From: Balanoglossus misakiensis
Taxonomy: Eukaryota; Hemichordata
Length of the DNA: 64,000 nt
Reading direction: 5' to 3'
Assembly: GCA_040954595.2 (NCBI GenBank)
Contig: CM082592.2
Coordinates: forward strand, 10,354,001-10,418,000
Part shown: one piece after another, positions 1 through 12,208 of the stretch
How positions within the stretch are numbered: position 1 is the stretch's first letter
How the letters are laid out: every line of letters begins with the position of its first letter
The notes under the pieces: generated by a model
The model's database searches: none
Told to the model about the DNA's origin: nothing
The model's input: the letters and a program-made list of their open reading frames with translations, nothing else
Position numbers and translations under genes: made by a program

Positions 1-1566
1 TGTTTGTGACGGTCGCAGTAAAAGTCGGTAACTTTGAAGGGAGAGCAAAGCAGCCATCTTCCTTAACGGCGGTCGAGTTAAAAGCGTCAACCTGCTGAGG
101 TGTGTCGTTTAGAGTAAGTGCAACCAAGTGACCCTTTTTTGATCAGACGGCTTTATTGAAAGTAAATACGCACCGTTCTGACAGGCAACACCCAACAAAG
201 CAAACCGTCTTGTGTTCCAATGCCTCATCGACCTTGAGACATCTGTGCGCCATTATTTAATTGTACACGCGCGGGACCCTTGAGACTTGCCGCTGCGCCG
301 AACGCGCCACGCAGCGACACGCAATTTGAATCTGAAGTGTGCCACCAAGTCACGTGACCACCTCTAATTAATGGGAGTGGGAATGCCCCCGATCAGTAGT
401 GTTGCAGTTAATTGTATTTCACAAATCCATTACAACAAATTTGTCAGCAAGCACTGAAATGAATGTAGTCACGCCTTGAACAAACTTCGATAATGCAGAG
501 GCGGAAGTTTGCAAAGTCCATTTATGATGAAACAACCAGATTGTATAGTCACTGCTATATCTGGTTAAAATTTGTAAATGAAAATTGGATAACGGTCGAA
601 TAGATATAATGGATGTGATGTATCGTTACTGCTGAAACAGTCCAACCTTATGACCGGCAAATAAAAAGAAATTATTGATCGTTTTTCGCCGCCAAGCTAA
701 CAATCTTAAAACCTCGTCCCTTTTATCCGCGAGATCTCGTTTTTCTTAAGTCGCCGGTGCGAGCACATCAAAGAAGTCGGCACAACACACACGACTTTTA
801 GTATTACTAGCTTTTATTACACTTAATTGCGCATAAATACATCGCTACTTTAAACAGAGTATGAATCATCATAGACTGCGCGTGCGCAGCTGTATCATTA
901 AAGCATTTTTCTCTGTACAAAGATACAAATCATATATGACATCACGATGTCATTTTACAAGTCAAAATTGGTTTAACTTCGGATATGATTGTCAACTTGA
1001 TGAGTTGTGCGGGGATACAAAACATTTAAGCGATTTACACTGTTTGGCAAAAAAACTGCCTGATGAAAATAGCTGAATTGGCAGGAAAAAAATAAATGCG
1101 TACAAATATTTACACCTCGTGACTGGACTGCATTCTGGTAAATTGATTAGCGAACTTGTCGGCAAATGTTTACATGTATTTAATATTCATGAGTGCCGGT
1201 GACGTCATCAGAGACACAAGCCAATCAAGTATGCAGATACGGCGCCTTATTCTATTGCACTCTTACTAATGTTTGGTTCGCTTCATAAGTTCCTTCAATA
1301 GGGAATGTTATCTGGAACGTTTTAACGTGGAAATTGTCGAGGTTATTTGACCTGGCGTTGCAAATCAGGTACTTTGCCACCAGCGGCCGACAAAAGTGTT
1401 GTCACTGGAAGCAAAGTTGCCCAGAGCAACCTTAATCAATCTATAAACTAAATATAAACGTTGTTGATTCTGGAAAGCAGTGTTTGATCTTATTGCCTAT
1501 GAAATAACAAAATAGAATTATCTCTGTTACAAAGTTATCAGGTTGGTAATAAATTGCCTATTAATG

Positions 1567-1595
1567 CAATCAATCAATCAATCAATCAATCAATC
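1567..1595. repeat. (AATC)n microsatellite
   Basis: About seven uninterrupted copies of the tetramer CAAT. A second short tract of the same motif is at 41374-41392. Confidence 0.9.
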
Positions 1596-1692
1596 TTTCA
1601 TTCGATTGAGGGCAGTCATCACAAACTTTAACACTAGAACGGTTGTCTTAGAATTGTCATACTTATTAGCACTCTTGCATGGAATATTCTGA

Positions 1693-1860
1693 ATTATATT
1701 ATACCAGTATATTGATGGTGTAAATCACGCTATCTGATTGGTCGAGACACGACACGTGACCGTGATATATTAGCCATATACCACAGTCATATATCATAGT
1801 TAAAGAAAATGCCTTTTAAAATGTTTTATGCAAAGTTTCAATATACTGGCATAATATAAT
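1693..1860. mobile_element. MITE-like element with 23-bp terminal inverted repeats
   Basis: Positions 1693-1715 and 1838-1860 are reverse complements over 23 bp with one mismatch; the core is TATACCAGTATATTG against CAATATACTGGCATA. The inside is about 120 bp, AT-rich with some CpG, and has no coding frame. This is what a short non-autonomous DNA transposon looks like. I could not define a target-site duplication, and the right end abuts another fold-back, so the two could form one composite element. Confidence 0.55.
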
Positions 1861-2004
1861 AGCAATAAAACACCCCCAGCCATGGTATACCACTCGATTT
1901 TGACCAGTTCAACTCCATATACGCACTCGCTATCGCTCGTGCGTATATGTCGTGAACTGGTCAAAATCTCGTGATATACCATGGCTGGGGGTGTTTTATT
2001 GCTT
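1861..2004. mobile_element. Long fold-back (palindromic) element
   Basis: The two halves are near-perfect reverse complements: 1862-1925 pairs with about 1935-2003, with only a few mismatches and a tiny centre around 1928-1932. Both ends carry AGCAATAAAACACCCCC or its complement. A transcript of either strand would fold into a hairpin of roughly 65-70 bp. A minus-strand open frame across it (1800-2030) simply reads through the palindrome and is not a gene. Confidence 0.75.
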
Positions 2005-3001
2005 AAGTAATCATCAAACGTGTGATTCATATCATTTCTAATGTAGAATCATCAGCTGCAAATCTATTTATCATTACACTCATTTGCAGAAAAAAAGCAG
2101 TTTGATCCAAACAGATGGAAACTCTCTGATTTACTAAGAGTTCGCCCGTTTGATGGCAGTCAAGGCAAATGCCCAAGTTCACGAGAAAAAATGTTCACAG
2201 ACAAGTTCAAAACCGTTCAAAGTTCACAAGAAAGTGTTCAAAATTCTGGATGCAAAGATGGAAAATGACAGTTCGGTTGAGTGTAGGAAAATACAAGTTC
2301 ACTGTCAGCGGAAGACTGGGTTGTCAAGTTCAAGTTCAATACCAAGCTGGTCAAAACACCAGAGGCACTGGTGACACAATGCCAAGTTGAGGTATAACCA
2401 AAATGAAGAAACTATTTGATGAAAATGCTGCAAACTACAAGTAAACATGTCAGAAAAGATGTGATTCTGGCGTTTATAATAAAGGGTCTCACCCTATGCA
2501 GATATAAGCCCGTAACTGATTTGAACTTCCTCGATACAGTTAACAGACAGAGTTGTCTTTGGAAAACAGACAGGAATTTAATTAAACAATAATTATTCAA
2601 TGTTACAAAGTCTTAACAAACTCAGCTGCTCACCACTGTGTGTTTGGAGAATTTTTTTCCTGGTAAAACAATGTGATTTGCCAGTTAAATATATGACACT
2701 TTGGATAGAATATTTTATTCTTCATGTCATAATTTGGTTTGATAAAATATTTTATGAGGAGTGATATTAATACATTTCACCTGCCTTTCGTCAAATAGTC
2801 AAATAAATAGATGTGATGCGGTTTATTTAACCACACTGGCCTTCTTTTTAAATCAAAATATTATACATATAAATACATCTCAGAATGAACACTTTAAGTT
2901 ATTTTTCAAACTCTTAAGTTTTCTGTTCCATAACTGGCAGTGTCCGAAATATGGGCAGTTCCGTTGATGGAAATTATAAATTACGATCAATAACGGCACG
3001 G

Positions 3002-3026
3002 CAGGGGGCCACTCTATGGCCCCCTG
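3002..3026. repeat. GC-rich perfect hairpin
   Basis: CAGGGGGCCA at 3002-3011 and TGGCCCCCTG at 3017-3026 are exact reverse complements around a 5-base loop, in an otherwise AT-rich context. Role unknown. Confidence 0.7.
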
Positions 3027-6000
3027 ATCTTTTCATATGGTTTTAAGTTTTCATCAAAGAAAATGCGCTTGCGCTTCCTGCTTGGACTTTCAAACTTCAG
3101 CCAGTTCATCCAGCCGAAAGCACTCTTGTGAAAAGAAAATTGGTTGGCAGTTGGCATTTACCGGACTTCTTTTGTCAAGAACTGGCCTTGCATGACGTCA
3201 GAATGAACCGTCGCGTGCCAAACCAGACGTCTCATTTCCGTGACGGATAGGAGGGCCTGCAGCCGCTTCCAGTCTACACGGGTCGGGCTAGGCTCTCAGT
3301 GCTGAAATGTTTATTACTCAGAAGTATAAACTTACACAAAGCTTACGCTCCTATAGTCAATAACATTCATCCAGCGATTGAGGTCACAGCGCGGTCATTT
3401 GAAGTCGCACTTTGGCGGAGCGGTCTCTGCTCTCATAATAGTAGACAGCCAGACGTTGGGTAAACACAATCACGGGCAGAACCAGAACCGGGCGAGGATT
3501 GGGTTTCAAAGACAGACGACCAGCAAACAAGTCCAGGAAACACAGAATTCTCTGCTTTTGAGGCTGACAAAAATTAGTCAAAACTGTTTGTTTTTGGTGT
3601 TCAAAATTAAGCACTTTTTGACGAGGTAAAGTTCCTGGTACAAGGAAAAGTTTCTATCGTCTCCAAGTTCTTGAGATTATGCGGGAGTCATTGCATATGT
3701 TGTTGTTGTTGTTCGAAAACTTTCACTGGAAATATGAGATGATTGGATTTAACTCTCAGGTTTGTGGTAGTTGCCTGAGCATAACCGAACCCCTACTGTA
3801 GTGAGCATTTGTTTTTAAATCAATGTAGAAATCACAAGAAGTGTATGAACAGTAAGAATTTACAGCAAATGTACACACAAGAAAAATAATCATATAAACA
3901 ATATTGACATTGAAGTCACGATTAGGCTGTTCACTGTGACAAAGTTCAAAGGTTGATATGCTAAAAGCAGAAGTTGTAAATGACAAAGCCAAAGTTTGTA
4001 CAAAATTTACTGTCAAAGAGGAGAAAAGTGTTCGTAAGTATACAAATTTTAAGTAATGCACAAAGTTGTAATCTTAGTAAAGTTATATGTACAAAATTCT
4101 TTGGTTGTAAAGGAGTGTTCTTGTAACGTGTTAAGTAGCGTTTGTTCCAGGTTTCACCGGTGCTGAAAAAATCCTGCGCTTTTCGGAGCGCCATTGTTTG
4201 CATCTTGTCCATGCACAGACGGCTTGACGTCATAGTAACGTGACTGGCCAGACAGCAAGCTTCACAAATGAGCATGATTGTCCAGTTGCCATGGCAATGC
4301 AGCAAGTGGCAGTAGGAATGCTTCTGGAGTAACTTTTTCGATGAAGTACTGGATGTTCTTTGCAAACTTCTGCTTCGTTCTGTCTTTCTCGATCCCAGCC
4401 AAGAAGAAGTAACAGCAGCTACCTGGGGGTGGAAAATAATCGGTCGATTAGTGTTCTGAATGAACTACAACAACAACAGTAAATCCGAGAGTTGTCAAGT
4501 GACCTGACCACTGTTTAAGATCTTTGCTCTGTTTTCTTTTGGACGCGTGTCTGACGCACAACGCGCCCGACTTCGGCAGGCTCTGCGGGTTGAGTGACCT
4601 CCGGTGTCGCCAAAACTTAATCCTAGAACTTTTGGAACATGGAAAAGTTCCCACAAAGCCTCGTCATTTAAAACAGAAGTCCTTTCAGCGTCTTTATCAA
4701 CTTTGCAAACTTGACAGTGCCAGTTTTTGCTCATGAAATCACAGTCCGACTGTGATGAAATCAAGGCCGTTGCCTTTGTTTGCAAATTTTAGTTGCGGTG
4801 ATACACTGGTATCAGGAATGGAATGTCATCATGACGAACATTGAATTTATGGAGTATTTATATTGCAATAATAATTATAGCAAGTTATACTTTTCTACGT
4901 GCCCTGTTTCAGTTGACATCCTAACAGACTCTGAAGTTTCCTGGGTTGCTTAGCAACTAGCAAGGGTCTGGGTATAGCAACGGTATCGCACAATGGAACC
5001 AGAATTAGGACCCTGGGAGTAAAATCGCCCAAGGTACCCACTCTTTTGTCAACAAAGAGCTCGCGCTAGTTCGGGGTGCTCTTTAAGTTTTTTTTTGCGC
5101 GCGTAGCCTTGCCCATTGTGTTCTGACCGAACAAATTGCAGTTTCGAAGATACGTTTTTAAGGACTACGAAACTATTTACAGATTTGGTTTATCAACAAC
5201 TGTAGCGAGTAAAAGAATATAGGCCTATCACTGCCGTAGAAGACGTTGCTAAGAATCCATACTCTATTTATAGCTCTGGTGTCGATTATCATACGCCCCC
5301 GCATTCGAGAGTTTGTCTGGCTGGAGATCGATTGGGCCGTCAATCGGTACACGTGTTATTCCCCCGTAATAACATCATTACAATACTTAAACAAAGGGTC
5401 TTTCCGCAGCATCGCTACAGTCATACGTGTAAATACTTTTGATTTGGCGAAGATTTCGCAACCTCATTCATGTCACCTGACACGAGCCTGGCGCACGCAC
5501 TACGGCAGCGCAGATCCTCGACGTCACGGACTGACTCGAGGTTGTACAGTTTGGCCATGCGCGGTGTGATGTAAACGTTTTCTCAGACGTTTGTTGATGA
5601 CTCATCAACTGTTTATATTGTGAACGACATCTTCAACACTTAGCCCATTCATCCCAACACATAGCATCGGTTTGCTGTATCTCTTTAAAAATTAAACAAA
5701 ACATCTACCTCTTTTTGGACCATAGCTGTACTTAACTAGCATGAAATCTCTAAGACAGTGTGTCGTTTCCGGTTACGGATGGAATTTATAATTATACACA
5801 TTCTCACAAAAGCGTCAATATTCGTAAACCTGAATCTAAAGTGATAATTTTGAAGAGACATATCACGGCAAGGCAGACAGAGTGTCCTCCGAAACACAGC
5901 AGGTAATCCGTCTTGTCCTTGATATTAAATACTCCTTTATGCCTTTATTGATTACCTTCTAGTTTTACGTTGGTGTCGTAAAGCCACACTTGCTCGCCAA

Positions 6001-6372
6001 CAATCATAATATTTCCCCCCGAAAGCCTATCTACATATACTACAACTCATGACTGTTCTCTCCCTAAACCGGCGTCTCACTATGTTTGTTCATTTCCTAG
6101 CAATCGAGGTTTGTGCAACCGACACACGAAGACCGACATTTTCGTACAGCAAGTAGCTAACATATACGAGGCGCCTTAAGGTGATACAGAATCTCACAAT
6201 CTCAGCCACTGCAGAAATAACAGTTGATACTCTGACCGATAAAATACGTCTCTTTTAAATGTTGGCAACGGACCCACTTTATTATCAGATATCACGACTG
6301 AACTGCGCTCTCCATGCATGTCGCCATTTGAAACGGCCCTGACCAGAGTATATTGTGAAAAGGTTGACTCAC

Positions 6373-6663
6373 CTTCTGGGTTGCAGTGCATCATCATCCG
6401 ATCAGACATCATCTTTTCATCACATAAACTGCAGCAAATATATGACACACGAGTAAAACACCGTCGCATGTTTTGCATAAATATCGCACACTCTGCCGAA
6501 GGCATTGTTCCACTACGTCCTGCACTGAGGGCATTTTCCTGTGTGCATATTTCGCGTCCATTTCATCGCCTATTTCCCTTAGTCGCCTGGCAACATCTTC
6601 GGCTGTATTGTCCATTTTCACGCCGCCACTGGAGTCCATGACGGCTACATAGGACGGTGAAAA
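6373..6663 (-). other. Predicted single coding exon of the BH3-only gene
   Basis: On the minus strand a pyrimidine-rich acceptor (CTCTCCTCAG) ends just before 6663 and a consensus donor (CAGAAG|GTGAGT) follows 6373. The 291-nt exon between them contains the whole 76-codon BH3 frame. The stop codon lies about 36 nt upstream of the donor, close enough to the last junction that nonsense-mediated decay would not be expected. This implies at least one 5' UTR exon and one 3' UTR exon outside it, neither located. Confidence 0.6.
6409..6639 (-). CDS. HRK-like: BH3-only apoptosis regulator, candidate harakiri (HRK) ortholog
   Basis: The frame encodes 76 residues. Residues 15-27 read VARRLREIGDEMD, a full match to the BH3 consensus: hydrophobic V15, L19, I22 and M26, the invariant L19 and the G23-D24-E25 core. 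The C-terminus (about residues 60-76, GVLLVCHIFAAVYVMKR) is hydrophobic and ends in basic residues, as expected of a tail anchor in the outer mitochondrial membrane. BH3-only proteins bind the groove of anti-apoptotic BCL-2 proteins, or activate BAX/BAK, to trigger cell death. The start has G at -3 and G at +4; the frame stays open upstream to 6795, so a longer N-terminus is possible. It lies head-to-head with FBXW8, as human HRK does. BIM- or PUMA-like identity cannot be excluded by sequence alone, because the family is too short and divergent. Confidence 0.75.
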   Translation of the reverse strand: MDSSGGVKMDNTAEDVARRLREIGDEMDAKYAHRKMPSVQDVVEQCLRQSVRYLCKTCDGVLLVCHIFAAVYVMKR

Positions 6664-6975
6664 CTGAGGAGAGATTATGCAGAGACCTGTATAAGTATGA
6701 TGCAAATGGATGGTTGCAATTCTGCGTGACCTGATTGTCCACGTCAACATGCGACGATGATCATGAGGAGCGGATGATCGCGTTTCGGCGATCATGTAGA
6801 ATGAATTTAGTGTTCACGGCAGCGATTTTTATAACGGAGCCCCGTCTTGCGCGTGAGTCCCACTACCCGGTCTCAGTGTCTCTCTGCCGCTCTTTGTCTC
6901 GCATGTATATTATGCTTGTTTGTTGACATCATTTTTCAGTTCAACTCTTGTCTGCGGTTTTATTCATAAGTCGGT

Positions 6976-7009
6976 ATAAATAGCGATGATGAAATGGCGT
7001 CGTTGATTG
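6976..7009 (-). promoter_or_regulatory. Possible TATA/CCAAT promoter of the BH3 gene
   Basis: Read on the minus strand, a CCAAT box (complement of ATTGG at about 7004-7008) is followed about 20 bp later by TATTTATA (complement of TATAAATA at 6976-6983). Transcription starting near 6950 would run into the BH3 exon. The same bases give a TATAAATA on the plus strand with no gene behind it. Motif-level evidence only. Confidence 0.25.
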
Positions 7010-7726
7010 GCCGGCGAAGTTGGCACCACGCCCAAATTGCGTTTGCCGTGTTGTCAATCATTTAACAGGTAGGCAATTCTACAAGTGGCCCTGCCAACAT
7101 TGAAAAGTGTTGGTAAACAACAAGTTTCACAACATAGCGGGCATCATCGTGATATACTTTATGAAGTCACACTCCCCTTTTTAAAGAAAATAGAACAGCC
7201 GTCGCCATCTTTTGAATTGCGCTCTAATGACATTTCCTGACCGCAAAATGCATCGTATCACTGAAACCTAAAGCTAATAGCCTTGTAAACTGAGCGACTG
7301 GCTACTATGGGCACTTCACCGTTGAAAAGCAAGAGTTACTCTACACTTTCGCGTTAGAAGTTTGTGTGAGCAAAGCGAAGTAGGTGACACTTGATTGACA
7401 ACTACCAATCCGAAGAAACACAGAGATGGTGGCCAGATAAAATGAGCTCACACTGACATTGCCAACCTTTCTGACTTTGATGAACGCACAACAAAATCCA
7501 AAGGTTTCCATGCGGAGCGGGGAAGGGCATGAGTTGCGCCAGATTTGGTGGCGGGGTGCCAAAATTTAGGCCAGCAAACAATCGCATGTAGTTCGAGGCA
7601 CGGTTTTTTTGAAGGACAAGTCTTTTGCATAAGTGGGTGACTTGGACTGTCCGGGCACGCGACCGCGGTGAGTTTGAATCTTTGCCAGAGTTTTTTTTCT
7701 CTCTCCAAAAGTACAATTTAAGTCAT

Positions 7727-7736
7727 TCTCGCGAGA
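7727..7736. promoter_or_regulatory. TCTCGCGAGA palindromic promoter element
   Basis: An exact 10-bp TCTCGCGAGA palindrome, a motif known to be enriched in animal promoters including bidirectional ones. It lies between the two divergent genes, about 1.1 kb upstream of the BH3 coding exon. Which gene it serves, if any, is not shown by the sequence. Confidence 0.35.
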
Positions 7737-10700
7737 TTTCGGATATCTCTGCTTTCTCGTGATCTAGCCCCTTTTAATTCCTGTTATTCAGTGTAAACCA
7801 GTATGCGAAAATTCGCGAAGGAGCATGAGAAAACAGCGATACGCATTTGCAAGGTTTAGTGTTCCCCATACGTTGGAAATCCCTCATATAAAACGCACGC
7901 AAGCCGGCACAGTCAATCAATTGAAAGAAGCTAGGCCAACTCGACAAATCGCCTGAAGACAATACGTGATAACAAGCAGACGTGTAATTTAATTAAAACG
8001 AAGGAAATGAACCACATTTCTCTTTAAAATTGTTGTTGAGTGTATCCGACGCGATGTAAACCATTGGGAGAACGGTAGTCAGCGACAATGACTGGAAGGC
8101 GCTCTTTGCACGCGTCTGACGACATCGGGCGTGTGCCGCGCATAACGCGGTGGCCCGTGTGACAACCTGCCGCGTGTCGGTCATTAGGACTGCAATGGCA
8201 CAGTCGCACTTTGTAAAAATGGGCGACGAAGCTTACCACTGTCGCTGGTTATGTCACGAGGGAGTTTCTTATATACGTTATGTAATATGTACTTTGACGG
8301 AACATTCTTGCTAATTACAAAAGATAAATCACAGACGAATAAACAGATACAATGTACACGTATGACAATGAAATTGAGCAAAGGTGATCTATGGACCCAC
8401 GCCTCCCGTTATCGCTGAACTAATTTGACAGGTGTTGATATTTAGTGCCATGTTATCGCTAACATTAGCTTATAACTGTCGATAAACCAAACAAAATCGA
8501 TTAGTTGTCGCGTGCCAACCCGACGCCGGCGTGCGCGCGTGGCGACCCAGGGACAATTGAAGGCGAATAGCAAGCCTCGGACTCGAGGCGAAAAAGTCAT
8601 TTCTCGGTCAAGATCCCTCACTCGTGTATGTCGGCTGATTTGCCTTTATGCTGTTTTTTTAATCCTTGACATAACGCCCGACAGAATTATTTTAATTATG
8701 TATAGTACGCAATTACAACAAGTGTTTTCCTGTCTTTTATGTTGTCGGCTTCGTCATAATTAATCCTTAGTTACCGTCATATACAATCTCCGCCTGTTTG
8801 TCGCATTGAAATGATTCCGTTTAGATAAACCATGGAGCCAACCGACAACATGCGAGAAATCCATTTCATCCATGAACATCCGCAGATACGCACTTTCCGA
8901 TACACAACTTTTTTGTTGACTTAGTGACAGACACAGTGGGGATTTTCTTTCGGGGTGAACGGTCTCTAACTCTTGATGCTCTGCCAAGTTTCGGGCGTCG
9001 TTTTACATCAATGGGATATATTTTGAAAACTTTCGTGATATATTTAGATGTGTGCCTCATGATATATTAACACGGTTTTTGGCGGCGGCGATGTTGGTGG
9101 TTCAAAATCGCCAGGTTCCACGACATGACCAGGCGATCTGACGTGACGTCGCGACGGACCAACGACGTGCGTCTGTTGGCGCCGCATCGCATTAGACCAC
9201 GCTGATGGCTGCTTACAGGCGACAGAATGAGTATGAAAAACGGTGCCGCAAAAATGAACTCCCCTCCCGCGAAGACTAGGGCAATCTGATATACCTATCG
9301 CATATGCCTTAAGATACTTTAATATCATGATTAGGTTAGCAGCAGAGGTTACTCTGTGATTTATTGTGTAACGAACAAGTATCTGTGTATCTAATGACAT
9401 TACTGCAAGGATAAAAGTGGAATAGTGACAAGCACACATCAGTGACGATTTGAAAGTTGCCTTTCACCAGTCAACTGTGATGAACACGATGCGTGTCGAA
9501 TGCCAACCGGTCGTCCGTCCGCGAGCCAATTTCACCCTTCTTGTATAGATATCAATCGATGACGCAATTTGTTTGCGCTGATCTCATTTAAGCAACGCTG
9601 ATAAATATCCCTGGGTGACGTAAAATATTTGCGCAATCATGAAATGAAGACAATTTTGCTAGAAAGGCTTGTGCATAATCAATCCAGCATGTTCCCGTAT
9701 AGCAGATAGCGGGTGTTGAGAGCCTTGTGATTTCTCGCGATGAAATTAAAATGAGATAAAATATCATGACTTTACTAGTGAATCTGCGGTGCCCAATTAC
9801 CTCATGGTATTTGCGGATAGCTAAAGCCTGTCTTGGACGGTTTCAGCTCGTGCCTGGATCAAATTTACATCAATCAAACTACTGGATACAAGTGAGTTTT
9901 AGTTTGCTGCGTTACTTATGCACTTCATAAGTTACTAGGAGTCCTACACGTGCGTGTTTTCCGTCTTTACTGATAACCTGCTGGTCCCTGGTCTACGGTG
10001 AATGCAAGATAAAGGCCTACGCCTCCACACACAAAGCAGTTGGCAGTTTATGAAGTATTTCTCAGGACTTAGAGCTATCTATGAAATTTGCATATATTAT
10101 CGAAGTGCTAGACTTGCGATGACAAATCCAAAGGCGGAAAGAAAGATCTCGGACTGTACCTTTCAAAAAATAAACAATAAAAATTGGACGCGTGCCAAGG
10201 CCACAGTGACACAAGCCCTATCACGTTCCATCGATCTTTTCCGAAAACTCAAGGCTAGCTTTAGCCCGTTCAACTTCAGATAAAAAACTTCATGAATTCT
10301 TTATGAACTTTAGCGAGTCAGAGTTGTGACAAATGGATCGATCTTCACCTCAGAACAACAGCAGACTTTTCAGAAAGTAGTGACCTTCAACCTTTCATCA
10401 GGCTGGTCCGCAGCGACACGCCTGCCAACAGTTTGGAGTTGGAAAAAAAAGTGACGGCGACACACGAGAAATACAAATTCGAACTTTGTGGAAAAAAAAT
10501 CTGGAGGCTGAAGAAGCGATATTTTGCGATTCATATAACATCATCAATATTATCGCAATAACTTAGAAAACGTTTGACTTACATGAAACTTTCTTCTGGA
10601 TTGCTGAGAGTTTAAAATTCGCGAAATAAACGTTTCCTTCAGTGATACTTTTGCTGTTGTGACGGGCTGCATCGAATCCGAGGTACTGCTTCGGTCAACG

Positions 10701-11961
10701 GAGCTCAGCGTGAACTGTTTACTATATCACCCATCTTTCAGACTATTGTTTCACACGCATCTGGCACGCAGCCAAACAATGACGGACTCCGTACCAAAAC
10801 ACGACCCCCTTTGTCAAGATGTTGATGCTTAAAACTTCGTCGCGCACGCGTATACTGACTACTGTGGCAATTTCGATGGATAATATAAAATGTCAATATC
10901 TACTTCAGCATCATGAGAGGAACTTTCTCACGATTTTAGGTCTCAAGTCGCCCGAAACTGATTAAAAAGTCCAATTGCACCTAGTTTTGTCTATTTTTAT
11001 CGATGTGACAATGTATTTTTTTTATGTCCGGACTGCTCGCGGACGAACCCCGTTTCCTATCATGAAAAAAATGGAAGAGTCCAGGCTCCATGGTGACTGG
11101 GGCAACAGAGTAAACAAAATTCGTGACAAAAAGGGAACATACTTCAATCTCGATATTGCGCTATATTTAGAGGTTACTGCACATGACTGTACATTTCATG
11201 TTTGAAAACAAGGCAAAATTCGACAGCAGGTGCTATCCCAAGTTGCAAGGAGTTATGCGTCCGGCGCCAAACCAGATGCTAATGAGGTTTACTCATCCCT
11301 GGATTTGTGGCTAAGCGAAAGATCATAGTCAGCATTGTCTATAGTATGATTAACAAGGTGCACATGTAAATTTCATACTCATAGCGCGTTTAGCATTTGT
11401 TTAGGGGCGCGTTTAGGAGTGTGTCTGCCACGTGCGTGAAATGTGACTATTCCCTAATGGCCCATCAACAATAACGCTGAAATGATACGGCTGGACCTCC
11501 CAATGTACAATTTTTTTAATAAAAAGTAACTCGACCCTTTAAAATACGATCCTGAAACCGAAGAAGCCGATATTAATGCATCATTGACACTCGGGCGCTT
11601 TAAAGTAAATTCATTGTGTCTGGGGTGCTGCAAATAGCAAATTTATCATCGAGGTTTTGACAAATGCTACAGAAAAGTGTCTATTTTGGAGAAACAATGA
11701 GTTTATTTCTAGCAATGGTTGTAATTTTAGCAGTACTTCAGTCTGATGAATAATGCTTTTTATTTTTTCACCCACTGACAGTGACAAGGATGGTGTGTTT
11801 CTCCAAATTATCTTAGAAATTAGAAGTGAGTATGGTCTGCTTTTTGGCCGGCTGGATTTCTTTCTGGTATATTGTAGTTAGTTTACATAGACCTTTCTGG
11901 AAAGGTGGGAAAAGATTCCGTAATATATCAATTAAAACGACGGATAACGAAACGGGAACTT

Positions 11962-11973
11962 TTGCATATGCAA
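11962..11973. promoter_or_regulatory. POU/octamer-type palindrome upstream of FBXW8
   Basis: TTGCATATGCAA is a perfect 12-bp dyad containing back-to-back ATGCAAA-like half-sites, resembling a site for a POU homodimer. A further ATTTGCAT octamer is near 12068. Both lie within about 150 bp upstream of the likely FBXW8 start region. Confidence 0.3.
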
Positions 11974-12054
11974 GGGGACCGTGGACGCGTATCTGGGACT
12001 TTGTTGACATTGCCAGTGACCAACAGTGACCCATTTTTCGGGTCACGTCTTTAA

Positions 12055-12110
12055 TTCACGCATGCGTATATTTGCATATAACGGTTTTGCAGGACAACAT
12101 GGCGACTGCC
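12055..12110 (+). promoter_or_regulatory. FBXW8: FBXW8 core promoter region (NRF1- and YY1-like sites)
   Basis: CACGCATGCGTA near 12057 resembles an NRF1 site, and CAACATGGCGAC at about 12095-12106 matches the YY1 core AANATGGCG, which in TATA-less housekeeping promoters often sits just downstream of the start site. Transcription therefore probably begins near 12080-12100. No canonical TATA box is seen at a suitable distance. Confidence 0.4.
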
Positions 12111-12196
12111 ATAACGAAGGACCGCCGGTGACACGAACGATGAATCGGCGAAATCTAGCGAAAGATTTGTCACTTTGTACCGCTCCAGGGGTGTAA
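12099..12196 (+). other. Two upstream open reading frames in the FBXW8 leader
   Basis: ATG at 12099 opens a 10-codon frame ending at 12131, and ATG at 12140 opens an 18-codon frame ending at 12196, just 12 nt before the main ATG at 12209. If transcription starts upstream of 12099, both could lower initiation at the main start. The first ATG is also the YY1-like motif, so it may sit right at the start site. Confidence 0.4.
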
Positions 12197-12208
12197 TTGA
12201 GACCGGAG

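Larger units (their letters stand above)
1..6372. other. Left flank, no protein gene recognised
   Basis: I found no conserved coding exon on either strand; the open frames here are short and unlike known families. It holds an AATC microsatellite, two adjacent fold-back structures and a GC-rich hairpin, each listed separately. If the minus-strand BH3 gene has a spliced 3' UTR, as the donor at its exon end suggests, its last exon should lie in this stretch, but I cannot place it. Confidence 0.5.
6664..12098. other. Intergenic region between divergent BH3 gene and FBXW8
   Basis: This 5.4-kb stretch separates two divergently transcribed genes and should hold both promoters plus any 5' UTR exon of the BH3 gene. 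I see no conserved coding exon. Points of note are a TATTTATA/CCAAT pair on the minus strand near 6976-7009, a TCTCGCGAGA palindrome at 7727-7736 and an octamer-type palindrome at 11962-11973. Confidence 0.5.

Noticed and set aside
3961-4365. 134-codon minus-strand frame
   Set aside because: No recognisable domain, no supporting splice context, composition like the surrounding non-coding DNA.
4495-4785. 96-codon minus-strand frame with several cysteines
   Set aside because: Cysteine spacing fits no zinc finger I know and no neighbours support it.
6194-6505. 103-codon minus-strand frame overlapping the BH3 exon
   Set aside because: It is in another frame, lacks any motif, and crosses the strong donor at 6372.
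7614-7623. GGACAAGTCT, a p53 half-site-like decamer upstream of the BH3 gene
   Set aside because: No second half-site lies within 13 bp, and single half-sites are common by chance.
9044-9439. 131-codon minus-strand frame
   Set aside because: No family resemblance; biased only by local composition.
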